The notes under the pieces were generated by a model. That model did no database searches. It was given only the letters and a program-made list of their open reading frames with translations, and was not told the origin of the DNA. This document shows, piece after piece, positions 38,910 through 46,610 of a stretch of 46,610 bases of DNA (the first letter of the stretch is position 1; each line of letters starts with the position of its first letter). The DNA comes from a virus. The DNA lies in the IMG/VR virus record IMGVR_UViG_3300022868_001144, positions 1 through 46,610 of that record. One strand, 5' to 3'. The translations under genes were made by a program, and so were the position numbers.

Positions 38910-40052
38910 ATGGAATATATACTAAACGATAGTGTTGATAGACTTGTATTTTTTATTGCAAGAGATGTGACAAATCTATTCACAAGAGAAACCGGCTTGT
39001 CAAGTTTTACAGTCAATTATGTTTTGGATAATGGTGCAAGGGGGGTAATGACTACACCTACGACCGCTGAGATTGACGCCACTAACCTTCCGGGATTGTA
39101 TAGTTTAGCTATTGACGAAGCTGCGATGACTAACATGGATGCAGCCAATGACTTTGAAACTTTGACTCTACATATCACACATGCCTCGATTGATCCAGTG
39201 ACTATGAAAGTCGGTGTGTATCGGGCCAAGATTACAACAGCAAGAACGTTAGGCATAGACGCGGGCGGTGCTTTATCTGTTTGCACATTGAACACAGATA
39301 TGGTGGGCACGGATAATGCGGCGTTGGCTTCTGTATTAGGAGCAGCAGTTGGAGCAAGTGTTTCAGCGGATATTGCTGCCGTTAAAGCAGAGACTGTTCT
39401 TATTGTAGGGGATACCGGCGAGCTACAAACTAATCAAGGAGCTTGGGCAACGGCTACAGGATTTGCAACACCAACGAATATTACAGCAGGCACAATTACA
39501 ACTGTTACGACTGTTACCAATGTAACTAATATAGCAGGTGTGGCAGCTAGTACTCAAATACAATCTGACGTTGTTGCTGGATTAGAGACTTATGGTGCTA
39601 ATACGGTAACACCAGAGGCTGTAGGTGTAGTTACTACGGCTATTACTGCTGCTCATTTAGCAACGGATACAGATATAGGTAACTTAAATGACTTTGATCC
39701 TGATAATGATGATATAGCTGTGGTAATATCTTCACACTCAACTACCGATGCATTGATTTCATCCAGTGGAATTGGTGATGGATCAATTACAGTTAATCAT
39801 GATACAGGTGGTACGGACAATTTAACCTATAAGGTAAGTGGTGCGGGTGTTGATAATGCTACGGTTAGAGCGTATTTAAAAACGGATTATGATGCCGGAA
39901 ATTTGTCTTCTTTATTTATAAAAGGTACAACCAGAACGGACACATTTGGAAGATGGGAAAATGACTTGATGTTAGACCCGGCAGTTTATACTATATATTT
40001 CTTCAAACAGGGGATTTACGGACCCGATACCAAGGAGATAACAATATCATGA
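38910..40052 (+). CDS. Virion protein with regulatory-like beta-sandwich at the C-terminus
   Basis: A 380-residue protein. Residues 1-110 are a beta domain (SVDRLVFFIARDVTNLFTRE; ETGLSSFTVNYVLDNGARG) of a kind found in tail or neck-associated proteins. The middle is Ala/Thr/Val-rich low complexity (TAGTITTVTTVTNVTNIAGV). The last ~85 residues, DNLTYKVSGAGVDNATVRAY to YGPDTKEITIS, look like a carboxypeptidase-regulatory-like beta-sandwich. This suggests an exposed decorative or adhesion protein. It overlaps the gp36-like gene by four bases. Confidence 0.55.
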   Translation: MEYILNDSVDRLVFFIARDVTNLFTRETGLSSFTVNYVLDNGARGVMTTPTTAEIDATNLPGLYSLAIDEAAMTNMDAANDFETLTLHITHASIDPVTMKVGVYRAKITTARTLGIDAGGALSVCTLNTDMVGTDNAALASVLGAAVGASVSADIAAVKAETVLIVGDTGELQTNQGAWATATGFATPTNITAGTITTVTTVTNVTNIAGVAASTQIQSDVVAGLETYGANTVTPEAVGVVTTAITAAHLATDTDIGNLNDFDPDNDDIAVVISSHSTTDALISSSGIGDGSITVNHDTGGTDNLTYKVSGAGVDNATVRAYLKTDYDAGNLSSLFIKGTTRTDTFGRWENDLMLDPAVYTIYFFKQGIYGPDTKEITIS

Positions 40053-40489
40053 GTGTTGATGCAACCCCAATAACCCCAGTTTTAACTGATTTTTATAGTT
40101 CCCAAACCAGTATAGAAAATGTGTTTGGTGTTAACAACATCATACGGTGGTCCAATTTAGATAATGATAATGCGGCGGCTGATACTGATAGAATAACTTC
40201 ATCGATTTTGTTTGCACAAGATTACATTAATGATCGTTTTCGTTTTAGTAGGTATTTGCTTCCATTTTCATCGCCTCCAAAACGAATAACTGACTGGGCA
40301 TCGAAGTGGGCCGGTATTTGGTTATACGAATCGCGTGGGTTGAGTGATGATAATGAAGAGGGTAATAAACTACAAGTTATAAAAGAGTCCGTGGAGACTG
40401 AAATTTCTGATTGCATCGCTGGTATAACCAAATTAGATGCAACTGCACATGATACAACTGCTCCAACTTCCCCAACTGTAATACGATGA
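40049..40489 (+). CDS. Head-tail connector, DUF1320/Mu gp36-like
   Basis: A 146-residue protein starting in an ATGA overlap. VFGVNNIIRWSNLDNDNAAA (about 24-43), then DRITSSILFAQDYINDRFRF and a helical middle (WASKWAGIWLYESRGL) match DUF1320 proteins such as Mu gp36, placed between capsid and gpG-like genes. It likely joins the portal ring to the tail. Confidence 0.75.
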   Translation: MSVDATPITPVLTDFYSSQTSIENVFGVNNIIRWSNLDNDNAAADTDRITSSILFAQDYINDRFRFSRYLLPFSSPPKRITDWASKWAGIWLYESRGLSDDNEEGNKLQVIKESVETEISDCIAGITKLDATAHDTTAPTSPTVIR

Positions 40490-41064
40490 GTACAAGAAAA
40501 ACAACAATTAACTTTGAAGCATTAAGGCGATTTGAACGCAAATGGCTTGAACAACATGCCTTGGGTACGTTCAGTGGACACATAGGACACATGTGGCAAC
40601 AAATAGGTGTTGTTTATTTAGCTTTTGTGCGAAGAAGATTTATTATACACTCTAGAGGTGGTGGTGATTGGAAACCATTGAAACGTATCAGAACCAGAGA
40701 TCGTGCAGCTTTAAAAAGGACTTACCGTAGAGGGGGTCAAGGAGCTTATTATAAAAAATTACAAAAAGGAAGTGCTATTTTAAGAGACACTGGTACGCTA
40801 CTAAATGCTTTGACAGTGGATCAACCGGGTAATAAATTTGAGCGTATTCCTTATGGGTTAAGAGTTGGATTTGGTGGACCTGAAAGACATGGTAAGGGTA
40901 AAGCAACCATTAGAGATATTGCAGTTTACCATGATCAAGGAAAGGGAAATTTACCGAAACGACAAATTATAGTTGCACCAACACCAACAGTTGGAAGACG
41001 AATAATAAATATCATTAAAACATCCGTGGCTAAATTGGAAAGGGAAAGCGAATATGGCAGTTGA
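40486..41064 (+). CDS. Tail completion protein, Mu gpG/HK97 gp10-like
   Basis: A 192-residue protein. RKWLEQHALGTFSGHIGHMW begins a helical part. RRFIIHSRGGGDWKPLKRIRTRDRAALKRT (about 46-75) and ILRDTGTLLNAL (about 102-113) are the phage virion morphogenesis signature. It overlaps the previous gene by four bases and the next by eleven. Confidence 0.75.
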   Translation: MSTRKTTINFEALRRFERKWLEQHALGTFSGHIGHMWQQIGVVYLAFVRRRFIIHSRGGGDWKPLKRIRTRDRAALKRTYRRGGQGAYYKKLQKGSAILRDTGTLLNALTVDQPGNKFERIPYGLRVGFGGPERHGKGKATIRDIAVYHDQGKGNLPKRQIIVAPTPTVGRRIINIIKTSVAKLERESEYGS

Positions 41065-41578
41065 TTTCACAATTGATCCATTTAGACAAGCCTATAATGC
41101 AATATGGACAGTGCTGGAAGCAAATTCTGATTTTACTGATCTTGTAAAAAAGGGTAATCGTATTAAATTGGTGACTGATGATGAAACACCAATCAAGAAA
41201 AATTTGATGGTTGCTGATTTTCCAGAAGTTATGTTGTTTCCAACGGGTGGAACGAATGACATGGATTGGACTTCATCCAATATAAAATTGGTAAGATCGT
41301 ACCAATTAGTAATTTTATCGGGAACGATGCGGGCTAATAAATATGTGTTTCCCATTGAATGGCTTTGTTTAAAAATTCTATATACCGCTATAGAATCGGA
41401 ATCTTCACCAATGTTTGGACTTGGTGATTTCGTGGATAGAATTTTTATAACTCCGTCAACTTACGAATACAATAGCACTGACGAGAATGAAAACCGTACA
41501 AATAAAGATGGTTGGGTCGGTGGTTTTAACATAAATATAGAAATGGCAATAGCAATATCGGATATTACAATAACTTAA
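41054..41578 (+). CDS. Probable tail terminator protein
   Basis: A 174-residue protein. Size, gene order after the gpG-like protein and the alternating alpha/beta pattern (RQAYNAIWTVLEANSDFTDL; RSYQLVILSGTMRANKYVF; FNINIEMAIAISDITIT) fit tail terminators, which end tube growth. No signature confirms it. Confidence 0.55.
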   Translation: MAVDFTIDPFRQAYNAIWTVLEANSDFTDLVKKGNRIKLVTDDETPIKKNLMVADFPEVMLFPTGGTNDMDWTSSNIKLVRSYQLVILSGTMRANKYVFPIEWLCLKILYTAIESESSPMFGLGDFVDRIFITPSTYEYNSTDENENRTNKDGWVGGFNINIEMAIAISDITIT

Positions 41579-41591
41579 GGAGTAATATAAA

Positions 41592-42173
41592 ATGGAAGTA
41601 GCAGGTAGCGTTAGATCAATTTTATCGTTAACATTAACTAAAGCTCTAGATTTAGCAACAAATCAGTGTCCGGTGTCAATTAATGATCAAAATACAATAT
41701 CCAGCGTGTTGAGTAGTGTTCACGAAGCTGACATTGTTTTTCATGACACAAGAACATTAGCGGGCGGGGCAAATGAAACTTTAGATTTAACCGCTTCATT
41801 GTCAGATGCGTTTGGTGATAGTGTTACAATTTATGATTGTAAATTCTTGTATATAAAAAACAATTCAACCACTGACAACTTGTTAGTAGGTGCGGCGGCG
41901 ACTAATCCATTTCCTTTGTTTGGTGACGCAGCTAGCGACATACTTAAGATTCCGCCAGATTCATCAATTTTGTTAAATGTTGGCAACATCAATGGGTTGG
42001 TTGTTGATACGAATGATCAGTTGAAGATTGAAAATGATGATGCAGGTGTTACAATCACCTATGACATCGTGATTGGCGGTAAATCAACGGCTCCAACTCC
42101 TACGCCAACACCGACCCCGACCCCGACCCCGACCCCGACACCTACTCCGACACCGACCCCGACACCCACGTAG
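41592..42173 (+). CDS. Virion protein with Pro-Thr tail
   Basis: A 193-residue protein with TAAGGAG upstream. The body is beta-rich (VRSILSLTLTKALDLATNQC; DSVTIYDCKFLYIKNNSTTD; SILLNVGNINGLVVDTND) and resembles a tail-associated jelly-roll, not a known family. The last ~28 residues are a pure (PT)n tail after KSTA. This is the same type of tail as in the decoration protein and PurZ. It is followed by the third repeated hairpin and the tail-tube gene. Confidence 0.65.
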   Translation: MEVAGSVRSILSLTLTKALDLATNQCPVSINDQNTISSVLSSVHEADIVFHDTRTLAGGANETLDLTASLSDAFGDSVTIYDCKFLYIKNNSTTDNLLVGAAATNPFPLFGDAASDILKIPPDSSILLNVGNINGLVVDTNDQLKIENDDAGVTITYDIVIGGKSTAPTPTPTPTPTPTPTPTPTPTPTPTPT

Positions 42174-42206
42174 GACGGATGAGGTTTGATACCCTTTGGG
42201 CCGATT

Positions 42207-42252
42207 GAGTCCAAGGGAAGCCAAAGGAAGCATATTCCTTAGCAAGAGAAGA
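42207..42252 (+). repeat. Repeated hairpin element, copy 3
   Basis: GAGTCCAAGGGAAGCCAAAG, eleven bases, then TTCCTTAGCAAGAGAA, aligned with copies 1 and 2. Its arms pair less well than in copy 2. It lies about 50 bases ahead of the tail-tube gene. Confidence 0.7.
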
Positions 42253-42300
42253 ACTTGACATAATTGTATAGTAAAAATAATCTTTATTAGGAGAATAACA

Positions 42301-42660
42301 ATGCCAGTACCGAGAACAGGAAAAAGCGGGTCAATAACCGTTGATGCCGCAACAGTAGAAAACACCCAAAATTGGGAATACAACGAGTCAAACGATGCTC
42401 AAGAGTACGTTGATGCAGGTATGATTAAAACCACTGATGGCAATGATAGTGCTAATTTAACTTTTGAGTTGCTCGGAATTAAGTCAACTTCACTGGTTAC
42501 AAATGGTGACACTTTCGCTTTTGTTGGTATTGATAATACTGGATCGGCGATTACTGTTTCAGAGGCACGAGTTACCAGTATTAGAGTTGGTACGGATATT
42601 CGGGGTGCGGCTCACACCGGGTGTACAGTAACAGCAACTTGTCACAGTTTAGCGACATAA
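42301..42660 (+). CDS. Probable tail tube protein
   Basis: A 119-residue protein with TAGGAGAATAAC before ATG 42301. It is small, beta-rich and Thr/Ser-rich (GKSGSITVDAATVENTQNWE; TVSEARVTSIRVGTDIRGAA). Position directly before the assembly chaperone and tape measure is that of the major tail protein in siphoviruses. Its strong ribosome site fits high expression. Confidence 0.6.
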   Translation: MPVPRTGKSGSITVDAATVENTQNWEYNESNDAQEYVDAGMIKTTDGNDSANLTFELLGIKSTSLVTNGDTFAFVGIDNTGSAITVSEARVTSIRVGTDIRGAAHTGCTVTATCHSLAT

Positions 42661-42664
42661 CAAC

Positions 42665-43210
42665 ATGAATGATTATCGAAAAGCATTCGGTTCCCCTACT
42701 TGTGTAAAGTGGCGTGGAGGATATCTCGTCCTCCACCCACTTACTTTAAAAGAATGGCTGTTCATGGAAAGTCTCTTGAACAGCGATGATGACGTATGTG
42801 TTGTAGAAGCCATGGTTCACTGTTTATATTTATCGATCCGTAAAGCAGAACCGTTGACAAAGAAAAAAGTGTTAGCCAAATTTTTTAGAAAAAAATACAA
42901 TCGTAAAGCTATCCCGATGTTAGTTAAGTCCATAGCTAAGATCAGCCTATCCAAACCTAAATCAGATAAAGACAAGAGTAAGGATAAAGGTGAAAACGAA
43001 GAAAAGCTAACAGTATCAGATATTCTTCGTGCATTTAAAGACCATTTTAATATGGATGCTAACCAAGTTGGTGATTTAACACCATTTCAAGTAGATAAAT
43101 ACATTGAAATCATGAGAGATAAACTGATTGAACCACTACAGGGAATGGAAGTTAATTCAACGGCTGAAGCTCAACACGTTCTTGAACAGATTGAAAAATT
43201 GAGAGGATAA
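42665..43210 (+). CDS. Probable tail assembly chaperone
   Basis: A 181-residue protein between tail tube and tape measure. WRGGYLVLHPLTLKEWLFME starts a domain often seen in chaperones of the lambda G type. A Lys-rich hinge (about 100-120) leads to a second helical part (LTVSDILRAFKDHFNMDANQ). Slippery-looking runs occur (TTTTTTAG and AAAAAAAT near 42880-42897), but no out-of-frame product is evident, so both halves may be made as one chain. Confidence 0.55.
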   Translation: MNDYRKAFGSPTCVKWRGGYLVLHPLTLKEWLFMESLLNSDDDVCVVEAMVHCLYLSIRKAEPLTKKKVLAKFFRKKYNRKAIPMLVKSIAKISLSKPKSDKDKSKDKGENEEKLTVSDILRAFKDHFNMDANQVGDLTPFQVDKYIEIMRDKLIEPLQGMEVNSTAEAQHVLEQIEKLRG

Positions 43211-43214
43211 AAAT

Positions 43215-45266
43215 ATGTTTAGATTTGGAGAGGGATTTTTTGAGTTTAATGCTAACGATAAGAATTTCCGTACCGCTCTGTCTAGAATTAAATCATCTTT
43301 ATCTTCTTTAAGGAACGGTTTTAGAATCACGGGACGTGCCGCCAGAAACATGTTAGCAATCGGAACAGCCGCATTAGCGAAAACCCTGAAAGATGCAGCA
43401 GACACACAGGACATTGAAGCAAAATTCAAGGCTGTATTTGATGGGATAGTAGAAGAATCGGACAAGTTTGCTGCAAATTTGGCTAAATCATATGGTAAAT
43501 CGAAAGCTGAAATCAAAGGGTTTATGGCAAATCTACAGGATACACTTGTTCCGATGGGTTTAGCTCGTGATGATGCGGCCAAATTATCTGGTACATTGAC
43601 TCAATTAGCTTTTGATTTGGGTAAATGGGAAAGAGCTAACCCTGTAGATGTTTTGGAAGATTTAAAATCTGGGGTAATAGGTTTAACTCGTGGTTTACTT
43701 AAGTATGGTATTAGGATTGATGAGGCTACACTTAAAGCAAAATTATTGAGTTCAGGTATGGTTGAAAATGCCAAAGATGCAACCGAAACACAAAAAATCA
43801 TGGCCAGATTTGCTCTCATCATGGAGAGAAGCAGAGATGCCCAAGGTGCGGTAATTAAAAGTTCTAACGATTTAACTGTCAGACTTTCGCGTCTTAAAGC
43901 CAAAGCCAGTGATATAAGTAGAAGTATAGGGAAAACATTCATTCCCGTGTTTGAAAAATGGGGCGACAGACTTGAAATATTATCAGATAAATTGGTTAAA
44001 TTTGTTGAACAGGATATGGATTCCTTAGAAAAGGGGATTATAAAAACGGGTAAGACTTTGTTATTAGTATGGTTAGCTCCGGCGTTAATAACTGGTATTG
44101 TGGGGTTGATTAAATTGTTAAGTACGGTTAAAGTTATCATGACAGGTCTATTAGGGGTTTCAACAGTATTAGCATCTACAATCACCGGTGTATTGGGAAT
44201 TGCAATATTAGGATCAATTATTCTATGGGGAAAACTCGAAGCAAGAATTTTTAAAACTAAAATGGCAGCTTTGGAGGCTGAAGCTGCATTTAAAAAATTG
44301 AAAAGTACAATTACAGATTTACATAAAGCACAAAAAGCTTATAATGATGCTGTAACTCTTGAGGAAAAAATAACAGCTAAAAGAGATGAAATCGGGTATC
44401 AAAAAGAACTTATTAAGCAACTCAAGAAAAAGCTGGAAATCGCAAAAGATGAAATATGGGCAAAACAAAAAGGGCATATAAATTTTCTTGGTGGTGTAAG
44501 TCATGGTGTACCTAAGTCCGAGCTTACGGAGGAGCAGACTGCACTTAATGCAAAAGCTAGAAGTCTTGAAAGACAAAATAAGCTACTTGAGGAGCAAGAA
44601 AGAATATTAAAGCAACTTGAAGAGGGACAAAAAAATGCCGATGCCAGAAGCCAACATACAGAGGGAAAAAAACTTGAACAAATAAGAGTCAAGGAGTTAA
44701 ATGATGAATTGGATGCGTGGGTTGCCACGGAAGAAGAAAGGGAAAGATTACAGATAAAAAAAGATGCCGATAAACTTAAGAAATTAGCCAGAACAAAAGA
44801 TGAAAAAGCCAAAATTACAGAGGCTTACTTAAATAAAATAAGCATTCTAGAAGCTAAATCCCAGAGCGAGGATGATAAAAAACAAGCGGAAAAACTTCGA
44901 AAGTACCAAGATTTTCTTAGGGATATGGAATTATACACCGCCACTTCTGAAAAGGAAAAACAAAAAATAACGTTAAGACACGAAAAGGAAAGTTTACTAG
45001 CAAGAGCTAAAACCGCAGAACAGAGACAAATGATTGAAGAATCGTTTTTAGAAAAACTGGCTAGAATTAACAGAAACGAAATAAGACCGTCATTCATTGG
45101 ATTACAAGAGGGGTGGAAAGCTCTTTCCAGAGGCGGACAGGATAAAACTAAAAGATTAACCGATTTATCTGAAAAACAACTTGACGTACAAAAACAGATA
45201 TTAAAGCACACTAAAGACAACAGTAAAAAAACGAAACAGTCAGAATTTGTATTATCTCATCCATAA
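43215..45266 (+). CDS. Tape measure protein
   Basis: A 683-residue protein with GAGGATAAAAAT before ATG 43215. The N-terminal third (KFKAVFDGIVEESDKFAANL; LTQLAFDLGKWERANPVDVL; GVIGLTRGLLKYGIRIDEA) matches the conserved head of phage tape measures. Hydrophobic stretches (about 288-345, WLAPALITGIVGLIKLLSTV) could insert in the membrane. Residues 355-640 are long charged coiled coil. At about 0.15 nm per residue it would set a tail near 100 nm. No peptidase motif is seen. Confidence 0.85.
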   Translation: MFRFGEGFFEFNANDKNFRTALSRIKSSLSSLRNGFRITGRAARNMLAIGTAALAKTLKDAADTQDIEAKFKAVFDGIVEESDKFAANLAKSYGKSKAEIKGFMANLQDTLVPMGLARDDAAKLSGTLTQLAFDLGKWERANPVDVLEDLKSGVIGLTRGLLKYGIRIDEATLKAKLLSSGMVENAKDATETQKIMARFALIMERSRDAQGAVIKSSNDLTVRLSRLKAKASDISRSIGKTFIPVFEKWGDRLEILSDKLVKFVEQDMDSLEKGIIKTGKTLLLVWLAPALITGIVGLIKLLSTVKVIMTGLLGVSTVLASTITGVLGIAILGSIILWGKLEARIFKTKMAALEAEAAFKKLKSTITDLHKAQKAYNDAVTLEEKITAKRDEIGYQKELIKQLKKKLEIAKDEIWAKQKGHINFLGGVSHGVPKSELTEEQTALNAKARSLERQNKLLEEQERILKQLEEGQKNADARSQHTEGKKLEQIRVKELNDELDAWVATEEERERLQIKKDADKLKKLARTKDEKAKITEAYLNKISILEAKSQSEDDKKQAEKLRKYQDFLRDMELYTATSEKEKQKITLRHEKESLLARAKTAEQRQMIEESFLEKLARINRNEIRPSFIGLQEGWKALSRGGQDKTKRLTDLSEKQLDVQKQILKHTKDNSKKTKQSEFVLSHP

Positions 45267-45280
45267 TAAAGGATCGTAAC

Positions 45281-46120
45281 ATGGGTATAAAAGTAACCAG
45301 ATTTCCATACGTTAATTCTGTTCCTCACTGGGAAATGGATAATTCACCAGTAGAGGTGATAGATGAAAACGGATTTAGAGCAACCAGATTTTTGAAGTGT
45401 GCTTGGAGTGATCGTTTAACATTGGTGTTACAGATGTTGGGTTACACTGTTGGTTCTAATTCTGTGAATGTACATATGCCTGCTCCATATCCGGATCATT
45501 TTGCCGCTGTTGCTGTATCCGCTGAACCAACTCCTTTTGGTAGATTAACCGATAATTCAAATCAAAAACTTGCTGTTTACAATCATGCTATCGTTAAGGT
45601 TAATTACAAAGTGCCAAATTATGAATTGGGTTATGATAACCCGAATGCCACACTTACCTCGGAAACCTTTGAACCGTCAACCGAATTTATCACTCTACCC
45701 AATAGAAAACTGTACTGGGATAATGCTCAAGTTGAAGGATTGGATATTGATGAGGCTCCGGGTGCTTTGGTTCATATGATGGATTGGGTTTATACAATTC
45801 ATTCGATACCTTATATTCCTGCGGCAATACTTGATTATGTGGGTATGGTCAACACATTTGCCTGTTATTCATCGACGTTAGAGTTTACATTTGCCCCATA
45901 CACTCTACTGTATAATCCACCTGTTATGTCCACAAGTGTAACAACACAGGGGTATCAAGCGTGGGAGTTGACTTTAAGATTTACCTATAGACCGCAAGGG
46001 TGGGATAAATTTGCCAGAGCAGGACAAGGTATCACATTTTCGAATATCTATGATGAAAATGGCGATATCGTTGACATTTACCAAACTGCTGATTTAAACG
46101 ACATACTGTTGAGTATATAA
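45281..46120 (+). CDS. Tail-tip region protein, distal-tail-like by position
   Basis: A 279-residue protein immediately after the tape measure. It starts VTRFPYVNSVPHWEMDNSPV and is beta-rich with many aromatic residues (HMMDWVYTIHSIPYIPAAIL; WELTLRFTYRPQGWDKFARA). Siphovirus distal tail proteins follow the tape measure and have similar length and composition. I recognise no signature, so the call rests on gene order. Confidence 0.5.
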   Translation: MGIKVTRFPYVNSVPHWEMDNSPVEVIDENGFRATRFLKCAWSDRLTLVLQMLGYTVGSNSVNVHMPAPYPDHFAAVAVSAEPTPFGRLTDNSNQKLAVYNHAIVKVNYKVPNYELGYDNPNATLTSETFEPSTEFITLPNRKLYWDNAQVEGLDIDEAPGALVHMMDWVYTIHSIPYIPAAILDYVGMVNTFACYSSTLEFTFAPYTLLYNPPVMSTSVTTQGYQAWELTLRFTYRPQGWDKFARAGQGITFSNIYDENGDIVDIYQTADLNDILLSI

Positions 46121-46121
46121 A

Positions 46122-46577
46122 ATGAAAATACCGAACATTAGAAGTAAAAAACCCGGTGATCCTGTCAGTGCCAGAGAATTTAATTCACTAGTAAACACTG
46201 TTAAAACATTAACTAAATCTCTTCTGTCTAATGGTTACAGTGGTAGTAGTGGTTCATTAACTAGACAACCAAAAAATACCGCAAAAACACAAGTGTATAC
46301 TGTTGTTACTTGCATCAATTATGCTTCTCAAAATACCTATACACTCGAAATCGCCGGTAGCAAAGAAATTGAAGTAAGTGCCCCATTTATAACATATGAT
46401 GGAGATGGTGATTTACGACACTATATACCATGGTTTCCTGTTGGCTCAGGTGTGGAGGTAATAAAAGAAGACGGCATCTGGTATATAAAAGAAACGCTGA
46501 TATATGTTGGCGACGATGAGGATAGCTCACTGCGTTGGAACGAAACAGATGAAAGGGCAATGGCGGTTTGGAAATGA
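46122..46577 (+). CDS. Tail-associated protein, unknown
   Basis: A 151-residue protein starting one base after the previous stop. PNIRSKKPGDPVSAREFNSL and a helix to about residue 40 precede a Ser/Gly linker (SNGYSGSSGSLTRQ) and a beta domain (YTLEIAGSKEIEVSAPFITY; WYIKETLIYVGDDEDS). The form of a short helix plus an OB- or SH3-like domain is often seen in tail-tip or baseplate proteins. It overlaps the next gene by four bases. Confidence 0.5.
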   Translation: MKIPNIRSKKPGDPVSAREFNSLVNTVKTLTKSLLSNGYSGSSGSLTRQPKNTAKTQVYTVVTCINYASQNTYTLEIAGSKEIEVSAPFITYDGDGDLRHYIPWFPVGSGVEVIKEDGIWYIKETLIYVGDDEDSSLRWNETDERAMAVWK

Positions 46578-46610
46578 GTACATGGGAAAATGGCAATTGG
46601 AGCAGTTTAG
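46574..46610 (+). CDS. 5' end of a gene cut by the window
   Basis: ATG 46574 overlaps the previous stop (ATGA). Only MSTWENGNWSSL can be read before the right edge. It is presumably the next tail gene. Confidence 0.5.
   Translation, partial: MSTWENGNWSSL

Noticed and set aside
42870-42900. Programmed frameshift in the tail assembly chaperone gene
   Set aside because: Slippery-looking runs exist, but no alternative frame extends usefully and the second domain is already in frame.
1-46610. A complete circular genome whose ends join
   Set aside because: The frame open at the left edge needs two carried bases from the right end, but the right-hand gene leaves one; the ends do not join in frame, so sequence is missing.

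Overview
The window is a 46.6 kb segment of a tailed double-stranded DNA phage genome, at about 40% G+C by eye. Nearly every gene lies on the + strand, and many are joined by ATGA or 4-20 base overlaps. Both ends cut through genes, so the genome continues on either side. The head genes follow the order of the Mu-like head module: terminase, DUF935 portal, gpF-like protein, I/Z protease-scaffold, capsid, gp36-like and G-like proteins. A 683-residue tape measure and no visible contractile sheath indicate a long non-contractile tail (siphovirus). A lipoprotein resembling a unimolecular spanin, and the dTDP-rhamnose genes, hint at a diderm host that I cannot name.

Layout. 0-1.1 kb: end of a tail gene and a lysis-type lipoprotein. 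1.1-5.9 kb: terminator, promoter-like repeat, tRNA-Met, a structured RNA and a glycan block (two DAHC-type glycosyltransferases, a third transferase-like protein, a methyltransferase). 5.9-19.9 kb: nucleotide and DNA metabolism (MazG-like protein, RecA, PD-(D/E)XK nuclease, DNA methylase, resolvase-like nuclease, a sigma/DUF4406 fusion, a UDG-fused family A polymerase, SSB, PurZ, NMP kinase, dUTPase, DnaB-like helicase, TOPRIM primase). 19.9-22.9 kb: a large inverted-repeat region, a DUF932-like protein, a duplicated segment and a sigma-like factor. 22.9-26.3 kb: an rmlA-rmlC-rmlD-rmlB cassette bounded by direct repeats. 26.3-28.2 kb: small genes and a ~360-nt structured non-coding RNA. 28.2-46.6 kb: virion genes.

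Main biological reading. The adenylosuccinate-synthetase homologue has Ser in place of the catalytic Asp (GQWGSTGKGK), the signature of PurZ, so this phage probably replaces adenine by 2-aminoadenine (Z). PurZ overlaps a nucleoside-monophosphate kinase and then a dUTPase. A MazG-like protein (MazZ candidate) and a DpoZ-like polymerase lie nearby. No HD-type DatZ is visible; a nucleotide-hydrolase-like DUF4406 domain fused to a sigma-like domain is a possible stand-in.

A second theme is glycosylation. Two virion proteins, and oddly PurZ, end in mucin-like Pro-Thr repeats, while the phage encodes transferases resembling polypeptide GalNAc-transferases plus a complete dTDP-rhamnose pathway. I infer a virion O-glycosylation system.

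Regulation. A ~36-bp motif occurs five times, each ahead of a transcription unit, and looks like a phage-specific promoter. A different ~45-nt hairpin occurs three times in the virion region, ahead of the portal, capsid and tail-tube segments.
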